Assembly (NCBI RefSeq): GCF_012844345.1
Contig: NZ_CP051625.1
Span: 2,232,001-2,296,000 of the forward strand
DNA: 64,000 nucleotides
Direction: 5' to 3'
DNA from: Pseudomonas sp. gcc21
GTDB taxonomy: Bacteria; Pseudomonadota; Gammaproteobacteria; Pseudomonadales; Pseudomonadaceae
Shown here: positions 1 through 10,209 of the stretch, piece by piece
Layout: every line of letters begins with the position of its first letter
Numbering within the stretch: the first letter of the stretch is position 1
Program-made: the position numbers and the translations under genes
Notes under the pieces: model-generated
Databases searched by the model: none
The model's input: only the letters and a program-made list of their open reading frames with translations
What the model was told of the DNA's origin: nothing

Positions 1-1081
1 GGAGCATGACCAGTCCAACATGGAGGTGATCAACCTTCTGGCAAGTTGGCTGGAAGAGCTGGGCTTCTCGTGCAATATACAGGCTATAGAAGGCCAGCCT
101 GGCAAGGCCAATCTGGTGGCCATACTCGGCAGCGGCCCAGGCGGCCTGGTATTGGCCGGCCATACGGACACCGTGCCATGCAACCCGGAACGCTGGAAAT
201 ATGATCCCTTCGCCCTGACCGAAGCTGATGGCCGCTGGTACGGGCTGGGCAGCTGCGATATGAAGGGCTTTTTCCCGCTTATCATCGAAGCGGTGAAAGA
301 CTATCGGGACCGCTCGTTTCACCAGCCGCTGATCATACTGGCGACAGCTGATGAGGAGAGTTCAATGACCGGCGCCCGGGCGTTGGTTGCCAGCAGCCTG
401 CACCATGCTCGCCATGCAGTGATTGGGGAACCCACTGGCCTGAAGCCGATCCGGGTACACAAAGGCATCCTCATGGAGCGCGTGGAGATTAGCGGTCAGG
501 CTGGCCACTCGTCTGATCCGTCACTCGGTCGCAATGCCCTGGAGGCCATGCACAGTGTCATTGGCGAACTGATTTCGTTGAGGACCGACTGGCAACGCCG
601 CTGGCAGAATCCGCTGTTCAGCGTGCCGGTGCCTACCATGAATCTCGGCTGCATCCACGGCGGAGACAACCCGAACCGGATCTGCGGTACCTGTGCACTG
701 GAATTCGACATCCGCCCCCTGCCCGGCATGGATCCCGATGCGTTGCGTGCCGAGATACATGCTCGCCTGAAGATCATCGCAGCCGAGCAGCAGATCAGTA
801 TCGACTATTTGCCATTGTTCCCAGGCGTACCCCCGCTGGACACCGCCGCTAACGCTCCGCTGGTTCAGGCCTGTGAACAGCTCACCGGATACAGCGCCGG
901 CAGCGTCGCTTTCGCGACAGAAGGGCCATACCTCAACCAGCTCGGTATGCAAACGCTCATCCTCGGCCCCGGAGATATCGACCAGGCGCACCAACCGGAC
1001 GAATTTCTCGCAATGGATAGGATCGACCCGACCGTGAAGATATTGCGTCAGCTGATAGAGCGGTTTTGTCTCAGCGGCTGA
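1..1081 (+). CDS. argE: Acetylornithine deacetylase ArgE (5' end cut by window)
   Basis: Hydrolyses N-acetylornithine to ornithine and acetate in arginine biosynthesis; a cytosolic M20-family zinc hydrolase. The M20 metal-site motifs are visible in order: GHTDTVP, SCDMKG, DEESS, IGEPTG and, near the C-terminus, QAHQPDEF. The reading frame is already open at base 2 and reads EHDQSN before the first in-frame ATG at 20. That segment aligns with the interior of Pseudomonas ArgE as I remember it, so the ATG at 20 is an internal Met and the true start lies upstream of the window. About 30 N-terminal residues are missing. argA lies 2 kb downstream on the same strand, separated by amn on the opposite strand. 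Confidence 0.93.
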   Translation, partial: EHDQSNMEVINLLASWLEELGFSCNIQAIEGQPGKANLVAILGSGPGGLVLAGHTDTVPCNPERWKYDPFALTEADGRWYGLGSCDMKGFFPLIIEAVKDYRDRSFHQPLIILATADEESSMTGARALVASSLHHARHAVIGEPTGLKPIRVHKGILMERVEISGQAGHSSDPSLGRNALEAMHSVIGELISLRTDWQRRWQNPLFSVPVPTMNLGCIHGGDNPNRICGTCALEFDIRPLPGMDPDALRAEIHARLKIIAAEQQISIDYLPLFPGVPPLDTAANAPLVQACEQLTGYSAGSVAFATEGPYLNQLGMQTLILGPGDIDQAHQPDEFLAMDRIDPTVKILRQLIERFCLSG

Positions 1082-1100
1082 TGATGTGTCAATTAAACCC

Positions 1101-1282
1101 TGGGGCGTCCTGCGGCCGCCGATCGCGGCGGGTCGCCCCTCCCACAGTTGGTCAAGTGCAACACGAAACTATCTTGTGGGAGGCGCCCCCCGGCCCGACG
1201 CCTCCCACTGAAGAGCTCTGAGTACACACTGTCCTAAGTGGGAGGGGCGACCCGCCGCGATAGCGTCTGCAAGACGCTCTGA
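1101..1282. repeat. REP/BIME-like palindromic repeat between argE and amn
   Basis: This intergenic stretch holds a perfect 24-bp inverted repeat: arms at 1122-1145 and 1238-1261, with the core CGCGGCGGGTCGCCCCTCCC. Between the arms is a second, smaller inverted pair (GTGGGAGGCG near 1177 and CGCCTCCCAC near 1199). A GCGTCCTGCGG-type box flanks the left arm. The segment 1151-1182 recurs with few changes at 13906-13937, so it belongs to a dispersed family rather than being a simple terminator. It lies between the ends of the convergent genes argE and amn, where REP elements commonly sit. Confidence 0.75.
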
Positions 1283-1320
1283 GGTTCAGCTAACGCTGGA
1301 GCCTGCATGGGCACGTAGCC

Positions 1321-2790
1321 TCACCTGAACGGCGGCTCATCAAAGCTGCGCAATTTCCGCGAGTGCAGTGAGTTGAGCTGGTTGCGCAGTAGATCCAGCG
1401 CTGCAATACCGATATGCAGATGCTGAGTGACTGCTCGCTCATAGAAGGCTCCCGCTGCACCCGGCAGCTTGATCTCGCTATGTAACGGTTTATCCGATAC
1501 GCATAACAAGGTCCCATAGGGCACACGCAGACGATAACCCTGGGCGGCGATGGTGCCGCTTTCCATATCCACCGCGATGGCCCGCGCCTGGTTGATCAAC
1601 GGGCGCTCCTGAGCCCAGCGCAGCTCCCAGTTCCGGTCGTCATAGGTGAGCACCGTGCCGGTGCGCAGGCGGCGTTTCAGATCATCGCCCCGGTCACCGG
1701 TGATCTGCGCGGCAGCTTCCTGCAGCGCCATCTGGATTTCTGCGAGCGCAGGCAGCGGGATGTGCGGTGGCAGAACACGATCGAGGATACCATCGCGGCG
1801 CATATAGGCATGGGCCAGCACGTAATCACCGATATTCTGCGACTGACGCAAGCCGCCGCAGTGGCCGATCATCAGCCAGCAATGCGGCCGCAGGACTGCC
1901 AGGTGATCGGTAATGTTCTTGGCATTGGACGGGCCCACACCGATGTTCACCAGGGTAATGCCATGCCCGTCACCGGCGATCAGGTGGTAGGCCGGCATCT
2001 GGTAACGGTGCCACACGACCCCTTCCACCAGCGCAGCTACTTCCCCTTCATCCATACCGCGCTCTATCACCACGTTGCCCGGCATGACCAGGCGCAAAAA
2101 CCGTGAATCGCTGGCGAGCATGTCCAGACCGTGGCGAATAAACTGGTCGACGTACCGGTGATAGTTGGTCAGCAGGATCCACGGCTGAACATGTTTCCAG
2201 TCACTGCCGGTGTAGTGCACCAGTCGCCGCAAGGAAAAATCCACCCGCGATGCATCGAACAATGCCAACGGCAGCTGATCGGTATTTTCCCAGTCGTGCA
2301 GTCCATCGGCGTTGCTGTCGCTGACAGCCGACAGGTCAGTACTGGGGAAATACCGCGCCAGCTCACGCGCGGTAACGCCCGACCCGGCGAGTTCATTGCC
2401 CTGATCCACCACGTAGGGGTAAGGGATATTCTGGTCGCTGACGCCAACCTCAACCTTGACGGTGTAGTCCCGCATCAAGGGACCTAACTGCTCCAGCAGA
2501 TACTTTCTGAAAGCACGCGGATGGGTGACCGTCACGCTGTACGTACCGGGCACCTGCACCTTCGCGTACGCACGGACGCTGGTGGCGGCTTCGCCTTGGG
2601 CATCATAGGTCAGGCGCAGCTCAGGATACCGAAACAGCTGGCTCTGCGGCTCGCTCGGTAGCGTACGGTCCTTCAGGTAATGTTTGAGTGCCTGACTCAG
2701 GGCAGAGGTAGCTTGTTCATACAGCGTCGCCAGGCGATCGACTGCTTCTTCAGCCGAGTTAACAACAATCGGGGCGGGATTCTGGCTCAC
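1321..2790 (-). CDS. amn: AMP nucleosidase
   Basis: Cleaves AMP to adenine and ribose 5-phosphate in purine salvage and control of the adenylate pool. The 489-residue length and the sequence match E. coli Amn closely along its whole length, including an N-terminal regulatory domain (about residues 1-180) and a C-terminal nucleoside-phosphorylase-like domain with GVGPSNAKNI, MIGHCGGLR, DMESGTIAAQG and LLCVSDKPLH. It ends in the same SRKLRSFDEPPFR tail. The start is a GTG preceded by GAGAGG at about 7 nt. It converges on argE across a palindromic repeat and is divergent from argA. Confidence 0.95.
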   Translation of the reverse strand: MSQNPAPIVVNSAEEAVDRLATLYEQATSALSQALKHYLKDRTLPSEPQSQLFRYPELRLTYDAQGEAATSVRAYAKVQVPGTYSVTVTHPRAFRKYLLEQLGPLMRDYTVKVEVGVSDQNIPYPYVVDQGNELAGSGVTARELARYFPSTDLSAVSDSNADGLHDWENTDQLPLALFDASRVDFSLRRLVHYTGSDWKHVQPWILLTNYHRYVDQFIRHGLDMLASDSRFLRLVMPGNVVIERGMDEGEVAALVEGVVWHRYQMPAYHLIAGDGHGITLVNIGVGPSNAKNITDHLAVLRPHCWLMIGHCGGLRQSQNIGDYVLAHAYMRRDGILDRVLPPHIPLPALAEIQMALQEAAAQITGDRGDDLKRRLRTGTVLTYDDRNWELRWAQERPLINQARAIAVDMESGTIAAQGYRLRVPYGTLLCVSDKPLHSEIKLPGAAGAFYERAVTQHLHIGIAALDLLRNQLNSLHSRKLRSFDEPPFR

Positions 2791-2997
2791 GTTGACCTCT
2801 CTTCAATGGCTCTGTTGAGACTATCTTGCCCTTGTTACATCCGTTTGGCATAGCCTCGCGCGACCGGAGCCTGAACTGCACCAAAGGAGCTGCGTCGCGG
2901 CGGCGATAAAACGGCAAGGGACCCAGGGCAGCACACAGCCCTTGAAGCGCATCGCGGAATGTCCCTAAACTGCTGCTTTTGCACGGAAGATCTCCGC

Positions 2998-4284
2998 ATG
3001 CACGATTACGTCAACTGGTTCCGCCATTCGACGCCCTATATCAATACCCATCGGGACCGCGTCTTCGTCATGCTGCTGCCGGGCGAAGCCCTCGCGCACC
3101 CGAACTTTACCAACATCATGCATGACATCATGCTGCTCAACAGCCTGGGCGTGCGGCTGGTGCTGGTGCACGGTTCGCGTCCACAGATTGAAGAGCGGCA
3201 GGCTGCGCGCGGCATCGACTCACGCTACCACCGGGATCTGCGCATCACCGACAGCGACACGCTGGCCTGCGTCATGGACGCTGTCGGCAGCCTGCGCATT
3301 GCGATCGAAGCCCGGTTGTGCACGGCTTCAGGTCAGGGTTCGCGCCTGCGGGTAGTCAGCGGTAATTTCGTAACGGCCAAGCCCATAGGTGTTGTCGACG
3401 GCGTCGACTTTCACCATACCGGCGAAGTGCGGCGCATCGACCGCAAGGCCATCAGCGCACACCTGGACGAGAACTCGATCGTGCTGCTGTCACCCATCGG
3501 TTATTCGCCCACGGGCGAAGTGTTCAATCTGGCCTGTGAAGACGTCGCCACCAGTGCGGCCAGCGCTTTGGATGCGGACAAACTGATTCTGTTCGGACCG
3601 GATGCAGGGATCCTAGATGCAGAAGGAACGCTGCTGCGTGAGCTGAAACCTACCCGCGCCATGCCCATGCTCAATACACTTGGCAACAGCCTGCCCGGTT
3701 CCTTGCTGACAGCTGCGTGCAAAGCCTGCAATAACGGCCTGCGTCGTAGCCACATCATCAGTTTTGCCGAAGACGGCGCGCTGCTGACCGAGTTGTTCAC
3801 TCGCGACGGCGGCGGCACCCTGGTCACCCAGGAGAATTTCGAGCAGATCCGGACCGCAACGGTGGAAGACGTGGCCGGCTTGCTGGAATTGCTCCGCCCG
3901 CTCGAGGAAGCCGGGATTCTGGTGCGGCGCTCCCGTGAGGTGCTTGAGACCGAGATAAGCCAGTTCACGTTGATTGAACGCGACGGCATGATCATCGGCT
4001 GCGCGGCGCTGTATCCACTCGAGGATTCCAGCGCAGCCGAGCTTGCCTGCGTGGCGATTGACCCCAATTACCGTCACGGCGGACGGGGCGATCAGCTGCT
4101 GGAACATATCGAGTCACAGGCGCGTGCGCTCAAGCTCGACACCTTGTTTGTACTCACGACGCGCACCGCCCACTGGTTCCGCGAGCGCGGGTTTATCCCC
4201 AGCAGCGTCGAACGTCTGCCTGCCAAGCGCGCGTCCTTGTACAACTATCAGCGCAATTCCAAGGTGTTCGAGAAGGCGATCTAA
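2998..4284 (+). CDS. argA: N-acetylglutamate synthase ArgA
   Basis: Acetylates glutamate with acetyl-CoA, the first step of arginine biosynthesis. It has an amino-acid-kinase-like domain (about residues 1-285, with LVLVHGSRPQIE and GEVRRIDRKAI) followed by a GNAT acetyltransferase domain (about 290-428, with ELACVAIDPNYRHGGRGDQLL and HWFRERGF). The frame stays open upstream to 2959, but homologues begin at the MHDYVNWFR segment, so the ATG at 2998 is chosen, giving 428 residues. No classical feedback site can be read directly, but this architecture is normally arginine-inhibited. Confidence 0.94.
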   Translation: MHDYVNWFRHSTPYINTHRDRVFVMLLPGEALAHPNFTNIMHDIMLLNSLGVRLVLVHGSRPQIEERQAARGIDSRYHRDLRITDSDTLACVMDAVGSLRIAIEARLCTASGQGSRLRVVSGNFVTAKPIGVVDGVDFHHTGEVRRIDRKAISAHLDENSIVLLSPIGYSPTGEVFNLACEDVATSAASALDADKLILFGPDAGILDAEGTLLRELKPTRAMPMLNTLGNSLPGSLLTAACKACNNGLRRSHIISFAEDGALLTELFTRDGGGTLVTQENFEQIRTATVEDVAGLLELLRPLEEAGILVRRSREVLETEISQFTLIERDGMIIGCAALYPLEDSSAAELACVAIDPNYRHGGRGDQLLEHIESQARALKLDTLFVLTTRTAHWFRERGFIPSSVERLPAKRASLYNYQRNSKVFEKAI

Positions 4285-4392
4285 GCGCGCCGTTCTCTAC
4301 TTCACCAACCGCCAGACGCGCCGCTGCTGCCCGCACGCGGCCGATTTGGTATGCTTGCCCATCGCTTCGCAACGCACAACGAGATAACCGTC

Positions 4393-6231
4393 ATGCCTGA
4401 TTACCGCTCGAAAACATCCACCTTTGGCCGTAACATGGCCGGTGCCCGCGCACTGTGGCGCGCGACTGGCATGAAGGATGAGGATTTCAAGAAACCCATT
4501 ATCGCCGTCGCCAACTCCTTCACCCAGTTTGTGCCGGGACACGTGCACCTGAAGGACATGGGCCAACTGGTGGCACGGGAAATCGAGCGGGCCGGCGGCG
4601 TGGCGAAGGAATTCAATACCATCGCAGTGGACGACGGTATCGCCATGGGCCATGACGGCATGCTTTATTCGCTGCCATCGCGCGAGATCATCGCCGATTC
4701 GGTGGAGTATATGGTCAATGCGCACTGTGCTGACGCCATTGTCTGCATCTCCAACTGCGACAAGATCACCCCCGGCATGCTGATGGCCGCGCTGCGCCTG
4801 AACATCCCGGTTGTATTTGTTTCCGGCGGCCCGATGGAAGCCGGCAAGACCAAGCTCGCCAGCCACGGTCTGGATCTGGTCGATGCCATGGTGATTGCTG
4901 CGGACGATAGTGCCAGCGATGAAAAAGTCGCCGAATACGAGCGCAGCGCCTGCCCGACCTGCGGCTCCTGCTCCGGCATGTTCACCGCCAACTCCATGAA
5001 CTGCCTGACCGAAGCCCTCGGCCTCGCTCTGCCCGGCAACGGTTCGCTGCTGGCAACGCACAGCGACCGCGAACAGTTGTTCCTGCAGGCGGGTCGCACC
5101 ATTGTCGATCTGTGTCGCCGTTATTACGCCGAAGGTGACGACAGCGTACTGCCGCGCAACATCGCCAACGTGCGTGCGTTCGAGAATGCCATGACGCTGG
5201 ATATCGCCATGGGCGGTTCCACCAATACCATCCTTCACCTGCTTGCCGCCGCTCAGGAAGCCGAAATCGATTTCGATCTGCGTGCGATCGACGCGCTCTC
5301 ACGCCGTGTGCCGCAGCTGTGCAAGGTTGCGCCGAACATTCAGAAATATCACATGGAAGACGTGCACCGTGCCGGTGGCATCTTCAGCATTCTGGGTTCA
5401 CTGGCTCGTGGCGGACTGCTGCACACCGACGCCACTACTGTGCACAGCCCAAGTATGGAAGAGGCTATCGCCAAGTGGGATATCACCCAGACCGACGATG
5501 AAGAAGTTCTCACCTTCTTCCGCGCCGGCCCCGCAGGCATCCCCACACAAACTGCGTTCAGCCAGTCGACCCGCTGGGACTCACTGGATGACGACCGTGC
5601 CAATGGCTGTATCCGCAGCGTCGAGCACGCTTACTCCAGCGAAGGCGGCCTGGCCGTGCTGTACGGCAACATCGCAGTGGATGGCTGTGTGGTCAAAACT
5701 GCTGGTGTGGACGAATCCATCCACGTGTTCGAAGGCAACGCACGCATCTACGAGAGCCAGGATTCGGCAGTCAAAGGCATTCTTGCCGATGAAGTTAAGC
5801 CGCGCGACGTGGTCATCATTCGTTACGAAGGCCCCAAGGGCGGCCCCGGCATGCAGGAAATGCTCTACCCGACCAGCTATCTGAAATCCAAGGGCTTGGG
5901 CGCGGACTGTGCACTGCTGACCGACGGACGCTTCTCCGGCGGCACCTCTGGCCTGTCCATCGGCCACGCTTCTCCGGAAGCTGCTGCCGGCGGCGCGATT
6001 GGCCTGGTGCAAAATGGTGACAAGATCCTTATCGACATCCCGAACCGCAGCATCAACCTGCTGATCAGCGATGAGGAGCTGGCGCAGCGCCGCGCTGAAC
6101 AGGACAAGAAAGGCTGGAAGCCGGTCGAGATCCGCCCGCGCAAGGTCAGCACAGCGCTGAAAGCCTATGCGTTGCTGGCTACCAGTGCTGACAAAGGTGC
6201 GGTGCGCAACAAGGCAATGCTGGAGGAATAG
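4393..6231 (+). CDS. ilvD: Dihydroxy-acid dehydratase IlvD
   Basis: Dehydrates 2,3-dihydroxy-acids to 2-keto acids in valine, isoleucine and leucine synthesis, using an Fe-S cluster and Mg. The 612-residue length is typical. Cluster cysteines are visible in [12 protein letters not shown] and [11 protein letters not shown], with the Mg and substrate region at [13 protein letters not shown] and the C-terminal [10 protein letters not shown]. The frame extends upstream to 4351, but homology starts at [15 protein letters not shown], and the ATG at 4393 follows GAGATAA, so that start is used. The gene stands alone and is followed by a long imperfect inverted repeat. Confidence 0.96.
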   Translation: MPDYRSKTSTFGRNMAGARALWRATGMKDEDFKKPIIAVANSFTQFVPGHVHLKDMGQLVAREIERAGGVAKEFNTIAVDDGIAMGHDGMLYSLPSREIIADSVEYMVNAHCADAIVCISNCDKITPGMLMAALRLNIPVVFVSGGPMEAGKTKLASHGLDLVDAMVIAADDSASDEKVAEYERSACPTCGSCSGMFTANSMNCLTEALGLALPGNGSLLATHSDREQLFLQAGRTIVDLCRRYYAEGDDSVLPRNIANVRAFENAMTLDIAMGGSTNTILHLLAAAQEAEIDFDLRAIDALSRRVPQLCKVAPNIQKYHMEDVHRAGGIFSILGSLARGGLLHTDATTVHSPSMEEAIAKWDITQTDDEEVLTFFRAGPAGIPTQTAFSQSTRWDSLDDDRANGCIRSVEHAYSSEGGLAVLYGNIAVDGCVVKTAGVDESIHVFEGNARIYESQDSAVKGILADEVKPRDVVIIRYEGPKGGPGMQEMLYPTSYLKSKGLGADCALLTDGRFSGGTSGLSIGHASPEAAAGGAIGLVQNGDKILIDIPNRSINLLISDEELAQRRAEQDKKGWKPVEIRPRKVSTALKAYALLATSADKGAVRNKAMLEE

Positions 6232-6232
6232 T

Positions 6233-6373
6233 TAAAAACTACTGCGCTCGGCCATGCTGCGTTGGAATCTCGTTCAAGATGCTCATTTACACTCGTAAAC
6301 TGGTACGCCAGCCCGGTGCGCTCTTTCGCTCGATTCCGCCTTGCCTGGCCTTCGCTCGCTACGTTTTTAGAAT
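6233..6373. repeat. Long imperfect inverted repeat between ilvD and folA
   Basis: About 140 bases with no credible gene fold back on themselves. The left end AAAAACTACTGCGCTCGGCCA is matched by the inverse of the right end TGGCCTTCGCTCGCTACGTTTTT, and GTTGGAATCTCG on the left pairs with CGATTCCGCC on the right. The centre is a small hairpin (TTTAC, ACTC, GTAAA near 6288-6301). I remember similar blocks in intergenic regions of other Pseudomonas genomes, so a dispersed structured repeat is likely. Because it separates convergent ilvD and folA and ends in a T-run, it may also act as a terminator. A promoter role is not supported. Confidence 0.6.
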
Positions 6374-6426
6374 GCTTCGGCCTATTCCGGGGCGGGTAAC
6401 CGCCCTGGATACTTCTCGAATCTGCT

Positions 6427-6939
6427 TCAGACCCAATCCAGCACCTGATAACGGTGCGCCGGATAATCCTCCCCCGCCGCTACGGCTCTCTCTTCGACCA
6501 GCTTCCATTGCCCTTCAGGCAGCTCAGGAAACCACGCATCCCCGGCAGGCTCTGCTTCAACCAAGGTCAGGTAGATGCGATCGGTCTGGCCGAGCATCTG
6601 CTGGTAGATGTTCGCGCCGCCAATGATCATGATTTCATCAACGCCGTCGAGCTCAGCCTGATTGTTGGCCGCAGTCAGAGCTTCATCCAGTGAGCCCACA
6701 ACCTTGGCTCCCGGTAATTCCAGGTCCGGCTGGGCCGTAACGACGATATTGGTGCGGCCCGGCAGAGCCCGCCCCAGGGAATCGAAGGTTTTGCGGCCCA
6801 TGACGATCGGCTTGCCCCAGGTCATGCTGCGGAAATACTTGAGATCTTCCGGCAGATGCCAGGGCAGCTGATTGTCGCGTCCGATCACCCGGTTCAGTCC
6901 CATTGCCGCGATCATGGCAACGCGCACGCTGCCTGTCAT
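6427..6939 (-). CDS. folA: Dihydrofolate reductase FolA
   Basis: Reduces dihydrofolate to tetrahydrofolate with NADPH and is the target of trimethoprim. The 170-residue protein shows [23 protein letters not shown] with the catalytic acidic residue in the LPED segment, then GRKTFDSLG and the NADPH-binding [11 protein letters not shown]. Its ATG overlaps the thyA stop codon by 3 nt (6936-6939), so translation is probably coupled. ThyA produces the dihydrofolate that FolA recycles. It is the last gene of the leftward lgt-thyA-folA run. Confidence 0.95.
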   Translation of the reverse strand: MTGSVRVAMIAAMGLNRVIGRDNQLPWHLPEDLKYFRSMTWGKPIVMGRKTFDSLGRALPGRTNIVVTAQPDLELPGAKVVGSLDEALTAANNQAELDGVDEIMIIGGANIYQQMLGQTDRIYLTLVEAEPAGDAWFPELPEGQWKLVEERAVAAGEDYPAHRYQVLDWV

Positions 6940-7730
6940 ACGGCCACCGGCGCCTTGATATGCGGATGCGCTTCGTAGTTCTGCAGACTGAAGTCTTCAA
7001 ACTTGAAGGCGAACAGATCGGTGACCTCAGGATTCAGGACCATCCGCGGAAGCGGGAAGGGATCGCGGGTCAGTTGCAGATCAGTCTGTTCGATATGGTT
7101 GGCATACAGGTGGCAATCGCCGCCGGTCCAGATGAACTCACCCGGCTCAAGCTGGCATACCTGGGCAATCATCAGCGTCAGCAAGGCGTAGCTGGCGATA
7201 TTGAAAGGCACGCCAAGGAAGATATCCGCCGAGCGCTGGTACAGCTGGCAACTCAGCTTGCCGTCAGCCACATAGAATTGGAACAGCGCGTGACAGGGCG
7301 GAAGCGCCATATCGTCGACCAGCGCCGGGTTCCAGGCTGAAACAATCAAACGCCGCGAATCGGGGTTGCTGCGGATCATCTCCAGCAGCTTGCTGATCTG
7401 ATCAATCGAGCCGCCGTTCGGGGATGGCCAGGAACGCCACTGATATCCATACACCGGGCCCAGGTCGCCGTTTTCATCAGCCCAGTCATCCCAGATGGAG
7501 ACGCCGTTTTGCTTCAGGTAGGCGATGTTGGTGTCGCCCTGCAGAAACCACAGCAGCTCGTGGATGATGGACTTCAGATGGCACTTCTTGGTGGTGACCA
7601 GCGGAAAACCTTCAGCCAGATCAAAGCGCATCTGATGGCCGAACACACTGTAGGTGCCGGTCCCGGTACGGTCGCTCTTGAAGGTCCCCTGCTCGCGGAC
7701 CAGGCGCATCAGGTCAAGATACTGTTTCAT
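6936..7730 (-). CDS. thyA: Thymidylate synthase ThyA
   Basis: Methylates dUMP to dTMP using methylenetetrahydrofolate. The 264-residue length equals the E. coli enzyme. The catalytic cysteine is in [12 protein letters not shown], and other signatures are [31 protein letters not shown] and the terminal KAPVAV. Its start lies 17 nt inside the 3' end of lgt and its end overlaps folA, giving a tightly packed, probably translationally coupled operon. Confidence 0.96.
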   Translation of the reverse strand: MKQYLDLMRLVREQGTFKSDRTGTGTYSVFGHQMRFDLAEGFPLVTTKKCHLKSIIHELLWFLQGDTNIAYLKQNGVSIWDDWADENGDLGPVYGYQWRSWPSPNGGSIDQISKLLEMIRSNPDSRRLIVSAWNPALVDDMALPPCHALFQFYVADGKLSCQLYQRSADIFLGVPFNIASYALLTLMIAQVCQLEPGEFIWTGGDCHLYANHIEQTDLQLTRDPFPLPRMVLNPEVTDLFAFKFEDFSLQNYEAHPHIKAPVAV

Positions 7731-8520
7731 GCTTCACATCCCCTTTGCTGTAGGCCCACCACATCATTGCTGCGCCGATAACGATCATTGGAATACATAA
7801 CAGCTGCCCCATGGTCAGCCAGCCGAAGGCGAGATAACCCAGATGCGCGTCCGGCTCACGGAAGAATTCCACGATGAAGCGGAACGCGCCATAGCAAACG
7901 CCAAAGAGTCCGCTCACCGCCATGGTCGGACGGGGTTTGCGCGAATAGATCCACAGGATGGCGAACAGCGCCACCCCTTCCAGCGCAAACTGATACAGCT
8001 GCGACGGATGCCGCGCCAGTTGCAGCGGGTCGGTCGGGAATACCATTGCCCAGGGTACGTCGGAGGCTCTGCCCCAGAGCTCGGCGTTGATGAAGTTGCC
8101 GATGCGCCCTGCTCCGAGCCCGATGGGCACCAGCGGTGCGATGAAATCCATCAGCTCGAAGAAGCGCTTGTTATTGCGCCGGCCGAACCACCAGACCGCC
8201 AGCAGTACGCCTATCAGACCACCGTGGAACGACATGCCTCCCTTCCAGATCTGCACCATGAGTGTCGGATCCTGGATATAGGCAGCCAGATCGTAGAACA
8301 GGATATAGCCCAGCCGGCCGCCGGCAATTACTCCCAGCGCAACCCAGAACACCAGATCGGAAAGCTTCTCACGCGACCAGTCAGGGGCAAAGCTGTCGAG
8401 GCGGCGGCCAGCCAGCCACCAGGCTCCACCGATACCGACCAGATACATCAGGCCATACCAATGGATCTGTAACGGACCGATAGATAGAGCGACCGGATCG
8501 ATTTGCGGGTAAGTCAGCAT
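7714..8520 (-). CDS. lgt: Prolipoprotein diacylglyceryl transferase Lgt
   Basis: Inner-membrane enzyme that adds diacylglycerol from phosphatidylglycerol to the lipobox cysteine of prolipoproteins. The 268-residue sequence has about seven hydrophobic segments, the signature [15 protein letters not shown] and the substrate-site motif [12 protein letters not shown]. The ATG at 8520 starts just after the TSUP stop at 8530, and the 3' end overlaps thyA by 17 nt. The lgt-thyA pairing is conserved in many gammaproteobacteria. Confidence 0.96.
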   Translation of the reverse strand: MLTYPQIDPVALSIGPLQIHWYGLMYLVGIGGAWWLAGRRLDSFAPDWSREKLSDLVFWVALGVIAGGRLGYILFYDLAAYIQDPTLMVQIWKGGMSFHGGLIGVLLAVWWFGRRNNKRFFELMDFIAPLVPIGLGAGRIGNFINAELWGRASDVPWAMVFPTDPLQLARHPSQLYQFALEGVALFAILWIYSRKPRPTMAVSGLFGVCYGAFRFIVEFFREPDAHLGYLAFGWLTMGQLLCIPMIVIGAAMMWWAYSKGDVKHETVS

Positions 8521-8529
8521 TGGATATCC

Positions 8530-9312
8530 CTAGATTAAAAAATTGATGCCGACACACACCAGCAGCAGCGCGAACAGGCGCTTCAGCAACCGCTGGGACA
8601 GCTTATGGGCGAGCCGGGCACCGAAGCCGGCGAACAGCATGCTGGTCGCGGCGATCCCTACCAACGCCGGCAAATACACGAATCCCACCGACCAGTCGGG
8701 CAGTGGCTCGGCGCTCCAGCCAGTCCATATGAAACTGATAGCGCCGGCCACAGCAATGGGTAGTCCGCAGGCAGATGACGTAGCTACGGCCTGTTGCATA
8801 GGCACGCTGCGCCAGACCAGAAAAGGCACCGTCAGCGAACCACCGCCAATACCAAAGATTGCCGAGGCCCAACCAATCACACCGCCAGCCGCAGTCAGAC
8901 CAGGCTTGCCAGGCACATCCATACCCGCCTTCGGCTTGATATCAAAAATCATCTGAATGGCGATCGTAATGGCGAACACACCGATGATTTTCTGCAGCAG
9001 GGGGCCTTCAAGCAGCGCAGCGGTAAAAGCGCCCAGAATCGTACCGAATACGATTCCCACCGCCATCCAGACGAACAAGGGCCAGCGCACCGCGCCCTTC
9101 AGGTGATGAGCACGAATGGCATTGATCGAGGTGAAAGCGATAGTCGCCAGGGACGTACCGACCGCCATGTGAGTAAGCACCTCGGGTGAAAAGCCCTGGA
9201 CGGTAAAACTGTAGACCAGAACCGGCACGATGATCATGCCGCCACCGACACCAAACAATCCCGCCAGCGTGCCGGCAAAGCCGCCCAGAATGAGATAAAT
9301 CAGAAATTCCAA
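8530..9312 (-). CDS. TSUP (TauE/SafE) family membrane permease
   Basis: A polytopic inner-membrane protein of 260 residues from the sulfite-exporter TauE/SafE family. Members move sulfite, sulfoacetate or related organic anions; the substrate here cannot be told. The two half-repeats typical of the family are seen, each starting with a glycine-rich motif: GLFGVGGGMIIVP near residue 19 and IFGIGGGSLTVPF near residue 153. About eight hydrophobic segments are present. It is the first gene of the leftward run into lgt-thyA-folA and is divergent from the NRDE gene. Confidence 0.85.
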   Translation of the reverse strand: MEFLIYLILGGFAGTLAGLFGVGGGMIIVPVLVYSFTVQGFSPEVLTHMAVGTSLATIAFTSINAIRAHHLKGAVRWPLFVWMAVGIVFGTILGAFTAALLEGPLLQKIIGVFAITIAIQMIFDIKPKAGMDVPGKPGLTAAGGVIGWASAIFGIGGGSLTVPFLVWRSVPMQQAVATSSACGLPIAVAGAISFIWTGWSAEPLPDWSVGFVYLPALVGIAATSMLFAGFGARLAHKLSQRLLKRLFALLLVCVGINFLI

Positions 9313-9448
9313 GGTTTACCGCTCCTGATCTTCAAAAAAGCCGCGCCGCCGGGCACCGCTCACAAGCCGGTTAGTGTACTTGAAAACCACCGCGTTTCCC
9401 CTCCCCGCGTTAGCCGCGCTACACTCCGGGGACCATTGGAGATGATCT

Positions 9449-10198
9449 ATGTGCCTGATTGCTTTTGCCTGGCAAACCGCCGGGCAGCCGTTAGTAATGC
9501 TAGCCAACCGTGACGAATTCCATGCCCGCCCCGCCCGCGCCGCCAGCTTTTGGGATGATGAAGGGCAACCAGATCTGCTCGCCGGCAAGGACCTCGAAGC
9601 CGGCGGAACCTGGATGGGGGTTACCCGCTCAGGACGTTTTGCTGCGCTTACCAATATCCGTGCCCCGGGCGCGCGTCAGGGGCCGCGATCACGCGGCGAA
9701 CTGGTGAGCCGCTACCTTGCTTGCGATCAGCCGCCCGAGGCGTTTCTCGCCCGGATAAAAGAGCATCTGGATGACTACGCCGGGTTCAATTTACTGGTCG
9801 GCGACCGTGACCAGCTCTGGCACATCAACAGCCGCGAACGCCGTTCCACTTCGTTGCAACCGGGCGTTTACGGCTTATCCAATGATTCGCTCGATTCAGC
9901 CTGGCCGAAGCTCGAAGCCCTACGCTCGCGACTCGCCAGCACTCCTGCCAACGCAGATGCCGAACAACTGCTAGCGCTCTTGGCAGACAGCCAGCGATAT
10001 CCCGACGACCAACTGCCCCACACCGGTATCGACCCTGACTGGGAGCGCGCCCTGTCTGCCGCGTTTATTATCGGCGACACCTACGGCACCCGTGCCAGCA
10101 CACTCTTGCGTATCAATCAGGACGGTGGGATTGAATTCAGGGAACGGCGGTTCGGGCCTATGGGCGCCAGGCTTGGCGAGTCAACCTGGACATGGTGA
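9449..10198 (+). CDS. NRDE (TANGO2-like) family protein
   Basis: A 249-residue protein starting MCLIAF, with the family-defining ANRDEFHARP motif. It belongs to the NRDE/TANGO2 family, whose Cys-2 looks like the N-terminal nucleophile of Ntn hydrolases. Eukaryotic TANGO2 has been linked to haem or lipid handling, but the bacterial role is not established. Further conserved points are GGTWMGVTRSGRFAALTN and the FIIGDTYGTRASTLL segment typical of the C-terminal half. It is monocistronic, divergent from the TSUP gene, and its end nearly abuts that of convergent ptsP. Confidence 0.85.
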   Translation: MCLIAFAWQTAGQPLVMLANRDEFHARPARAASFWDDEGQPDLLAGKDLEAGGTWMGVTRSGRFAALTNIRAPGARQGPRSRGELVSRYLACDQPPEAFLARIKEHLDDYAGFNLLVGDRDQLWHINSRERRSTSLQPGVYGLSNDSLDSAWPKLEALRSRLASTPANADAEQLLALLADSQRYPDDQLPHTGIDPDWERALSAAFIIGDTYGTRASTLLRINQDGGIEFRERRFGPMGARLGESTWTW

Positions 10199-10209
10199 CG
10201 CAAACCGGC

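Noticed and set aside
6279..6626. 115-residue frame over the ilvD-folA spacer
   Set aside because: It runs through the fold-back repeat and then antisense to folA, with no ribosome site.
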